DNA of 7,457 bases. Origin: K189A clade bacterium (GTDB taxonomy: Bacteria > Pseudomonadota > Gammaproteobacteria > Pseudomonadales > Azotimanducaceae). How positions within the stretch are numbered: position 1 is the first letter of the stretch; each line of letters opens with the position of its first letter. This document shows, piece by piece, positions 1-4,907 of the stretch. Where the stretch lies: contig RKSB01000199.1 of assembly GCA_007571095.1 (NCBI GenBank), positions 1 to 7,457 of the forward strand, read 5' to 3'. The position numbers and the translations under genes are program-made. Below the pieces are notes generated by a model. It saw only the letters and a list, made by a program, of their open reading frames with translations. It did no database searches and had not been told where the DNA came from.

Positions 1-240
1 AAAACACAGGCAAACCAGTCAAGGGAATGCCTGGCAGGGGCATGTCTTCCGGAAGGTGTCTGATTATAACTTCAAGTAGAATCGGACACTTCAATAGAAT
101 CGGAAAGGGCGGCCGGCATTTGTTGCTCTGTCGGCTGTATACTCGAAAAAGCCGAGAAGAGTCAAAAGCTTTCGCACTAGACTCCCGAGATTCTTCTCAA
201 AAAGAATGCACGATGAACTCTTGAAGCTGCCTTTGAATCC
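1..240. other. Left-edge region without a recognisable gene
   Basis: No reading frame here resembles a known protein. A + strand frame ending at the TAG at 77-79 runs in from the left edge and could be the last 25 or so codons of an upstream gene, but it is too short to judge. A minus-strand frame is open from about 193 to the left edge, also without recognisable content. The region must hold the promoter of the DsbA-like gene. TATACT at 138-143 resembles a -10 box, but I see no convincing -35 at the right distance. An imperfect direct repeat lies at 71-104 and is listed separately. Confidence 0.4.
71..104. repeat. Imperfect tandem direct repeat, about 15 bp unit
   Basis: TTCAAGTAGAATCGGA at 71-86 is followed by TTCAATAGAATCGGA at 90-104. 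The copies differ only by one extra G in the first and are about 19 bp apart, close to two helical turns. Such spacing would suit a protein binding site upstream of the DsbA-like gene, but no second occurrence was found elsewhere in the window. It may be chance or a small slippage duplication. Confidence 0.5.
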
Positions 241-885
241 ATGGCCCTTTCTCCGTTACAGTCAAAGAATATGCAGGTCGTTTTTGTATCCAATCCTCTG
301 TGTAGCTGGTGCTGGGGCATGGAGCCGGAAATTCAAAAGTTCCAACAGCAGTTTCCTGACCTCACGCTTCGCTTGCGCCTCGGTGCTCTCGGTTTTGATC
401 AGAACCGGGTATTGACCGAAGCCGGCAAAGCTCACCTGCAGCAACTCTGGCGAAGAGTGTCTGAGACTACTGCTCAAATCTTCTCAGGCAGCTTGCCCGC
501 CGACTTTGTGTACAACAGCCTGCCGGCCTGTCGGGCGGTTTGTGCGGTCAGAAAAAGCCTGCCTGACTCCACTCTTGACTATCTCTCCATCCTGCAGCAG
601 TGCTTTTTTGTGCAGGGGGAGGACATCAACCGGACCTCAGTACAGATTGCAGCCGCCTCGGAGGTTGGACTGGGCGAAAAGTTGTTTGAAGAAGCTCTGG
701 AGGCGGTCGAGCCAGAGTCGGTGATAGAAGAGTGCGACTCCACTCGCTCCTCGGGCGGCAACGCTCTGCCGTCGGTCTTTGTGCAAACTTCTGATTCATC
801 GCTGCATCTGATCGCCGGCGGCTATATAACGGCCGAATTTCTTGCCGAGGCTATCGTCCCTTACTCACAGTCAGTAAATTCCTGA
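241..885 (+). CDS. DsbA-family thiol oxidoreductase (predicted protein-disulfide isomerase, COG3531-like)
   Basis: A thioredoxin-fold protein of the DsbA/FrnE type, expected to carry out thiol-disulfide exchange. The sequence shows an N-terminal strand followed by NPLCSWCWG, with the CxxC active site at Cys21 and Cys24. A helical middle contains LPACRAVCAVR (Cys97 and Cys101), and a late ALPSVFVQ motif supplies the cis-proline (Pro177) that faces the active site in this fold. The family commonly shows xPMCSWCWG near the N-terminus and a YPACRAV-like segment, so the match is good. At 214 aa it has the usual full length. No signal peptide is visible, so the protein should be cytosolic, unlike classical periplasmic DsbA. 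The start is uncertain: ATG at 241 is used, but ATG at 271 (removing 10 residues) would place the CxxC as near the N-terminus as in many relatives, and neither has a strong ribosome binding site. Its 3' end is duplicated near 4430-4653. Family assignment is secure; substrate is unknown. Confidence 0.88.
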   Translation: MALSPLQSKNMQVVFVSNPLCSWCWGMEPEIQKFQQQFPDLTLRLRLGALGFDQNRVLTEAGKAHLQQLWRRVSETTAQIFSGSLPADFVYNSLPACRAVCAVRKSLPDSTLDYLSILQQCFFVQGEDINRTSVQIAAASEVGLGEKLFEEALEAVEPESVIEECDSTRSSGGNALPSVFVQTSDSSLHLIAGGYITAEFLAEAIVPYSQSVNS

Positions 886-975
886 GAGTCGCCCGCCTAC
901 TCGATAATCGAGGCACTTTCGTTTGAACTTTCTTGTCTTTCTTTGCCAGAGTTCGGTTGCTGGCGGAATATTGGG

Positions 976-989
976 TGTAGATATCTACA
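976..989. promoter_or_regulatory. Perfect 14-bp palindrome upstream of TBDR 1, possible operator
   Basis: TGTAGATATCTACA is a perfect inverted repeat without a loop, ending 59 bp before the receptor start codon. The core of a GGTGTA motif (974-979) overlaps its left arm, and the inverse TACACC lies at 1014-1019. The corresponding site in copy 2 (4830-4843, TGTATGTATCTACA) keeps the outer TGTA/TACA but loses the central symmetry. Position and symmetry fit a dimeric regulator site; the regulator cannot be named. TTGCTG at 957-962 could be a -35 element, which would put the palindrome over the -10 area. Confidence 0.45.
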
Positions 990-1037
990 GAAATTTATGG
1001 TAAGTCTTGCCTATACACCTTACTTTTCAGGTCATTC

Positions 1038-1043
1038 GGGAGG
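1038..1043 (+). promoter_or_regulatory. Ribosome binding site of TBDR 1
   Basis: GGGAGG lies 5 nt before the ATG at 1049 and decides the start. In-frame TTG at 1007 would place this Shine-Dalgarno inside the coding sequence and add 14 residues ahead of a normal signal peptide. The surrounding 17-bp block 1032-1048 is identical in copy 2. Confidence 0.8.
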
Positions 1044-1048
1044 CGAAG

Positions 1049-4000
1049 ATGGATATAAAGACGAGCACAAGGAGCCAAGCTCACAGGCAACGGTCGACTG
1101 CTTCGCTTCAGAAATTGGGCAGAGCCTGGTGGCTGTCCGCTCTCGGCAGTAGCCTTGTGTGCTCTTCCTTTGCATTGGCACAGCCAGCCGATATAGATGC
1201 AGAGGTAGAGGAAGTCATCGTAACCGGCTCCTACATTCGAGGCACGCCGGAAGACGCCCCCAATCCGGTTTCCATACTCAGTCGGGATGACCTGCTGAAA
1301 CAGGGTAGCCCGACCATCAACGAGCTGGTCAAGAATCTGGGTATCAGTTCAGGCACAGACGGCGAGACCAACCAGTTTCAATCCAACGCCCTTGAAGGGG
1401 CTGCCAATATCAACCTGCGGGGACTTGGCCCGGGTCGAACGCTGGTGCTACTGAACGGCAAGCGTATGCCTTACGGCGGATTCTCTGTTACTCAGCAGGC
1501 ATACCAGCAATTTGTCAACATCAACCAGATTCCCCTGATCGCTATCGAGCGTACCGAACTGCTTCGTGACGGTGCCTCGGCCACCTATGGTTCAGATGCC
1601 GTTGCCGGCGTGGTCAACTTCATCACTCGAAGTGACTTTGAGGGGTTGGAAATCAGTGCCAATCATCGAATAGTCGAGGATTCCGACGGCTGGAATCAAC
1701 TGGGCATTGCCTTTGGTCATACTTTCGACAACGACAGCCACCTGTTGCTTGCCCTTGGCTACAACACTCGGGACGAGCTTCAGGTCAGGGATCGTGACTA
1801 TGTCCTGCGCTCTTACGCTGACAACCCTTTCGCCGGCTGGTCGGGGCTGGGTAATCCGGGCAACTATGTCGCCCTCGGAGGTCGTGGTACAACCTTCCTT
1901 GATCCGGGTTGTACTGGCCTGACTGGTGGCCCCTATGGAGGTGCCTGCCGCTTTCAGTACACCCAGTACTTCAACGTGATCGAAGTCGAGGAACGCTTTC
2001 AGCTTTATGGCGAGTACAAGTTCAGATTCGGCGATACAGGCGAGTTGACCATCAGTGCCCTGCATGCCCAGGTTGAGGTACCGGAATGGAGCACCTCACC
2101 TTCCTATCCGCCCGCTACCTCCTTTTTGAGTAATGTACTTCCGGACAATCACCCCGGCCTCGTGCAACTGGTCACCGATGTCAACAATGGTGCCTACAGC
2201 AACGCAGGAGCCACCAGTCAGTGCCCGGTATCGGCAGGCACCGGAACCATCTGGTTGCCTCGGGGTGCGTCTGGCTGTCCGACGACTCTGCCCACGACAG
2301 CAGGGCGATATGGTGGTTTTTATATCGACGGCGGAAACGTGAGGGCATCCAACTATGTGGTCGCCACCGGAGCTTCGCCGGTTACCACAAACAATCAGGA
2401 TCCAGCCCTGTTGTTTATAGGACGTATCCTTGCCTGGGGTGCTTCGAGCGGAGAAGAGACCGAAAGAAGTTATGAGAAGACCTGGCTGTCGATAGACTAT
2501 AACCAGAGCTTCACCAGCTTTGATTTTTCGGCTTCGCTTTCTTACGGTGCCCAGGACACTTACATTGAGAATGTCGACATGATAGGCCAGCGACTGACCT
2601 GGGCACTGAATGGCCTGGGTGGCCCAAACTGCTCACCAGACCAGGATCCGACCACAAACACAGGCATAACCGCCGGTTCGGGCGACTGCTATTACTACAA
2701 CCCCTTGAGTAACGGCCTGCAAAGGGCAAACAGGGGTCCTGGTCAATATGTCCAGGAGGACAACCCCAACTATGAGGCAAACCTCGCCAATCGGCCCGAT
2801 CTACTCGACTGGATTATTCAACATCACGAGATCAACTATACGACTGAGCTTCTGTCTTTGGAGGCCGTGTTTTCAGGTGATCTGGGGGGAGTCGGCTGGG
2901 CCGCCGGGCTGGTGTATCGTCTCGACAGCTACAAACAGGAGTTTCCCGGCTTCAACAACCGGAATGCCTACCCCTGCCAGAACGAATTTGAAGCTACCTG
3001 TCCTGTCTCAGAACAGACTGGCCTCTGGGCTTTTCTGTCCTCGGGCGAGAATAGCGATCGGGAAGAGGCTGTGTTCTCGGCTTTCGGAGAGGCTCAGTGG
3101 AACCTTGGCGAGCGTCTACAGGCTCAGACCGCCCTTCGTTACGAAGAGTATGAAGATTCCGGCGACAGCCTGGACTTCAAGGTCTCGGCTCGCCTCGATG
3201 TGACCGATGCCCTGTCTTTTCGGGGGTCTTACAGCACCAGCTTCAAGGCACCTCAGCTGGCTCAGATAGGTCTGGATAACGCCACTGCCCTTTCTTTTAT
3301 AGGCCCCATCGGCACCTTCAAGGCAGTGGATTTTTCGACGGATCCAGGCGGTCTGGATCCAGAATCCGCTGAAGCCATCAACCTCGGTCTGGTCGTTCAG
3401 CAGAACAACTTCTTCCTGTCGGTGGATCTCTGGCAGAACACGCTTGAAGACCCGATTCTTGCCGAGAGCTTTGAGCAGATTCTCGCTGGTGTCTGTCCGG
3501 GCAATATGTGTGATCCAACTCACAGTCTGGCCGACCGGCTGGTCATCAACGGCACTGCCCTGAACACGCAGACGGGTATTCAGGCTTTGACCGCCGGCAG
3601 CCTGAACCGTGTTCGGGCACTGGTGGTCAATGGCGACGAGGTTCGCCTCGCTGGACTGGATGTCAATGTACGTTACACGCTGGAAACTCGAGTACCGGTT
3701 ACCTTTGGCCTCGAATGGTCGCGCCTTGATACCTATGAATTGTCGGCCCTTAACCTGGCCACCGGTACTGTTACAACAGATGATCATGTGGGTCAGGTCA
3801 ACCAGCCGGATGCACCGGTTCGACCTCTGCCGGAAAACAAGTTTCGTGCCTATGTCGATCTGGAGATACCCATCTGTACCAACGAACTCGCCATCGGTTT
3901 GAGTTGGCGGTTTATCGACGGCTATGAAGACGAACGCACGGGTTCTCAAAGGGATGTCGATGAACACACGACACTGGACCTTAACGCCAGCTACAGCTTC

Positions 4001-4147
4001 AACTCGAACAAGACTCGATTCTTTCTGAATATTACCGACTTGACCGACGAAGAGCCGCCTTACGCATCCCTTGACCTGTCCTATGACCCTTACACTCACA
4101 GCCCTCTGGGTCGTACCGTCAAGGTCGGCTTCTCGCACAGGTTCTAA
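1049..4147 (+). CDS. TonB-dependent outer-membrane receptor, copy 1 (complete)
   Basis: A 1032-aa outer-membrane active transporter energised by TonB-ExbB-ExbD from the inner membrane. Residues 1-44 form a Sec signal peptide: basic N-region, hydrophobic core starting AWWLSALG, and cleavage after ALA before Gln45. A TonB box EEVIVTG follows at 54-60. The plug domain spans about 61-195 and contains NLRGLGPGRTLVLLNGKR and IERTELLRDGASATYGSDA, typical plug motifs. The rest is a long beta-barrel with large loops, ending LGRTVKVGFSHRF; a terminal Phe is usual for BAM-assembled porin-like proteins. The length exceeds the common 650-900 aa because of extended loops. Five close cysteine pairs occur at 288/300, 392/410, 528/547, 643/651 and 816/821, with Cys943 single. 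The ATG is chosen from the GGGAGG site. The gene is preceded by a 163-bp leader with a palindrome and followed by a hairpin terminator, so it is probably monocistronic. The ligand (siderophore, vitamin, glycan or peptide) cannot be inferred; no metabolic genes are linked. Confidence 0.95.
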   Translation: MDIKTSTRSQAHRQRSTASLQKLGRAWWLSALGSSLVCSSFALAQPADIDAEVEEVIVTGSYIRGTPEDAPNPVSILSRDDLLKQGSPTINELVKNLGISSGTDGETNQFQSNALEGAANINLRGLGPGRTLVLLNGKRMPYGGFSVTQQAYQQFVNINQIPLIAIERTELLRDGASATYGSDAVAGVVNFITRSDFEGLEISANHRIVEDSDGWNQLGIAFGHTFDNDSHLLLALGYNTRDELQVRDRDYVLRSYADNPFAGWSGLGNPGNYVALGGRGTTFLDPGCTGLTGGPYGGACRFQYTQYFNVIEVEERFQLYGEYKFRFGDTGELTISALHAQVEVPEWSTSPSYPPATSFLSNVLPDNHPGLVQLVTDVNNGAYSNAGATSQCPVSAGTGTIWLPRGASGCPTTLPTTAGRYGGFYIDGGNVRASNYVVATGASPVTTNNQDPALLFIGRILAWGASSGEETERSYEKTWLSIDYNQSFTSFDFSASLSYGAQDTYIENVDMIGQRLTWALNGLGGPNCSPDQDPTTNTGITAGSGDCYYYNPLSNGLQRANRGPGQYVQEDNPNYEANLANRPDLLDWIIQHHEINYTTELLSLEAVFSGDLGGVGWAAGLVYRLDSYKQEFPGFNNRNAYPCQNEFEATCPVSEQTGLWAFLSSGENSDREEAVFSAFGEAQWNLGERLQAQTALRYEEYEDSGDSLDFKVSARLDVTDALSFRGSYSTSFKAPQLAQIGLDNATALSFIGPIGTFKAVDFSTDPGGLDPESAEAINLGLVVQQNNFFLSVDLWQNTLEDPILAESFEQILAGVCPGNMCDPTHSLADRLVINGTALNTQTGIQALTAGSLNRVRALVVNGDEVRLAGLDVNVRYTLETRVPVTFGLEWSRLDTYELSALNLATGTVTTDDHVGQVNQPDAPVRPLPENKFRAYVDLEIPICTNELAIGLSWRFIDGYEDERTGSQRDVDEHTTLDLNASYSFNSNKTRFFLNITDLTDEEPPYASLDLSYDPYTHSPLGRTVKVGFSHRF

Positions 4148-4171
4148 TCACTCTCGCAAGACAGTCGCCCT

Positions 4172-4211
4172 TCTTCGGCCTGGATAACCTGCACAGGCCG
4201 AAGAGCCTTTT
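4172..4211 (+). terminator. Probable intrinsic terminator of TBDR 1
   Basis: A perfect 10-bp stem pairs CTTCGGCCTG (4173-4182) with CAGGCCGAAG (4194-4203), extended by T4172-A4204. The loop is 11 nt and the stem is followed by CCTTTT. It begins 25 bp after the receptor stop codon. The T-tract is short, so termination may be incomplete. It separates the two receptor copies transcriptionally. Confidence 0.75.
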
Positions 4212-4429
4212 CGCCTTGCTGACCGGCCGGTCAAAGACAGAATAGACAGCGGTCGCCTCTTCTCGCAGACGATTGCCGCTATGGTGGCCTTGTCCTCCGC
4301 CTCACAAAATGCACATTGCGGCGACAACTTAACCCCGTCCTTTGATCCTGTGACCCCCACAGCCCTTCGTGTCCTGCTGCCAAGGTGAATTTTCTTCTTC
4401 GGTTCCAGTTAAAGGAGTTGGGTTGTCTC
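4212..4429. other. Spacer between the terminator and the Dsb remnant
   Basis: No gene-like reading frame is convincing. Both strands are open for short stretches, but the encoded peptides have low-complexity, shadow-like composition and no motif. A perfect 14-bp palindrome TGACCGGCCGGTCA lies at 4220-4233, just after the terminator. A small hairpin with arms CTGTG (4348-4352) and CACAG (4358-4362) has no T-tract. I could not align this stretch with the 5' part of the intact DsbA-like gene, so the duplication junction, or heavily decayed sequence, probably lies here. Confidence 0.4.
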
Positions 4430-4653
4430 TTGGAGGCCTTGTTGGTTACTCTTTTGAACTGGTCCTCAAGAGCAGCCGATCCCGAGTCAGCAATACAAGA
4501 GTACGACTCCACTCGCTCTTCGGGCGGCAACGCTCTGCCGTCGGTCTTTGTGCAAACTTCTGATTCGTCCCTGTACTGAATCGCCGGCGGCTATGTAACC
4601 ACCGAATTTCTTGCTGAGGCTAAGCCCTTTATCTATGGTCAGCGGATGACCGA
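4430..4653 (+). pseudogene. 3' remnant of a duplicated DsbA-family gene
   Basis: This is a decayed copy of the last third of the gene at 241-885. The frame reads ADPESAIQEYDSTRSSGG and then the cis-Pro segment ALPSVFVQTSDSS, nearly identical to the intact protein, and hits a TGA at 4576-4578 where the intact gene reads CTG. Similarity continues past that stop (IAGGYVTTEFLAEA against IAGGYITAEFLAEA), while the position of the original stop reads CGA at 4651-4653. The CxxC half of the protein is absent, so no oxidoreductase can be made. A GTG-initiated frame from 4385 could give a 64-aa peptide, but it lacks a ribosome binding site and its first 40 residues match nothing I recognise. The left limit is approximate. 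It marks where the tandem duplication began. Confidence 0.85.
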
Positions 4654-4729
4654 GAGTCGCTTCTTGCTCAATACTCCGAGTCTTTCGTTTGGATTTTTTT
4701 GTCAGAAAGTGAGAAAAAGGCTATACCTT

Positions 4730-4756
4730 GGCCTGTCAGCCTGTTAGGCTGATGCC
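4730..4756 (+). promoter_or_regulatory. Hairpin in the copy 2-specific part of the leader
   Basis: TCAGCCT (4736-4742) pairs with AGGCTGA (4746-4752) around a 3-nt loop, with possible extension by GGC (4730-4732) and GCC (4754-4756) across an internal bulge. It is followed by TTTATCGTTCTTTT, so it could act as a weak terminator or as an insulator against read-through into TBDR 2. A second small hairpin, CGTTC-TTTT-GAACG, follows at 4762-4775. Neither has a counterpart in the copy 1 leader. I see no known riboswitch signature. Confidence 0.4.
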
Positions 4757-4797
4757 TTTATCGTTCTTTTGAACGTGTGAATGCTGGCGGAATATTT

Positions 4798-4861
4798 GGT
4801 GTATATTCTTTGCATATCTTAACTTTTGGTGTATGTATCTACAGAATGTATGGTGTATATT
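4798..4861 (+). promoter_or_regulatory. Three GGTGTA repeats and -10-like boxes ahead of TBDR 2
   Basis: GGTGTA occurs at 4798-4803, 4828-4833 and 4852-4857. The first and third belong to a longer direct repeat, TGGTGTATATTCTT, each followed after a few bases by ATATCTT. TATATT at 4802-4807 and 4856-4861 each match five of six bases of the sigma-70 -10 consensus, but good -35 boxes are not evident, which suggests activator dependence or another start site. The middle copy overlaps the degenerate counterpart (4830-4843) of the copy 1 palindrome. Copy 1 has one GGTGTA (974-979) and one inverted TACACC (1014-1019). A regulator site is likely but unproven. Confidence 0.4.
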
Positions 4862-4890
4862 CTTGGTATATCTTGCTTTTTAGTTCATTC

Positions 4891-4896
4891 GGGAGG
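4891..4896 (+). promoter_or_regulatory. Ribosome binding site of TBDR 2, with start shifted
   Basis: The same GGGAGG as in copy 1, but the base triplet that is ATG in copy 1 is AAG here (4902-4904). The nearest in-frame ATG is at 4908, giving an 11-nt spacing instead of 5. A purine-rich GAAGGG at 4901-4906 is too close to the ATG to be a good alternative. Translation may be weaker than for copy 1. Confidence 0.6.
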
Positions 4897-4907
4897 CGAA
4901 GAAGGGT

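Larger units (their letters stand above)
690..4147 (+). repeat. Tandem duplication, copy 1 (3' end of the dsb gene + leader + TBDR)
   Basis: This unit reappears at about 4430 onward. The last third of the DsbA-like gene, its downstream spacer, the ribosome binding site block and the receptor gene all recur in the same order and orientation. Anchors: 736-797 matches 4505-4566 with one mismatch, 1032-1048 equals 4885-4901, 1521-1600 equals 5386-5465, and 2624-2689 equals 6495-6560. The offset grows from 3769 to 3874 bp because copy 2 has insertions in the leader, the signal-peptide region and a few loops. The left limit is approximate because similarity fades inside the Dsb coding sequence. Confidence 0.9.

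Noticed and set aside
27..224. 65-codon frame at the left edge
   Set aside because: Basic, low-complexity composition, no convincing ribosome binding site and no recognisable domain; not supported as a gene.
900..912. CTCGAT-A-ATCGAG inverted repeat after the Dsb gene as a terminator
   Set aside because: The loop is too small for a full stem, there is no real T-tract, and the element is not kept in copy 2.
1007..1048. Upstream TTG start for TBDR 1
   Set aside because: It would put the GGGAGG ribosome binding site inside the gene and add 14 residues before an already complete signal peptide.
1154..1180. Lipoprotein signal (Cys in the signal peptide of TBDR 1)
   Set aside because: The residues before the Cys (SLVC) do not fit a lipobox, while a type I cleavage site ALA follows shortly after.
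3116..4138. Long minus-strand open frame of 340 codons opposite TBDR 1
   Set aside because: It is antisense to a clear receptor gene, has no recognisable motif, and similar minus-strand frames appear opposite copy 2 at 6990-7397 because the underlying codons are the same. It is a shadow of codon bias.
4279..4530. Minus-strand frame beginning MPPEERVES, also present opposite the intact Dsb gene at 579-761
   Set aside because: The shared start is explained by the duplicated 62-bp Dsb block read backwards; the rest of the two peptides differs and has no family features.
4654..4907. Riboswitch (for example cobalamin) ahead of TBDR 2
   Set aside because: No conserved box or multi-helix junction of a known class is visible; only two short hairpins are present.
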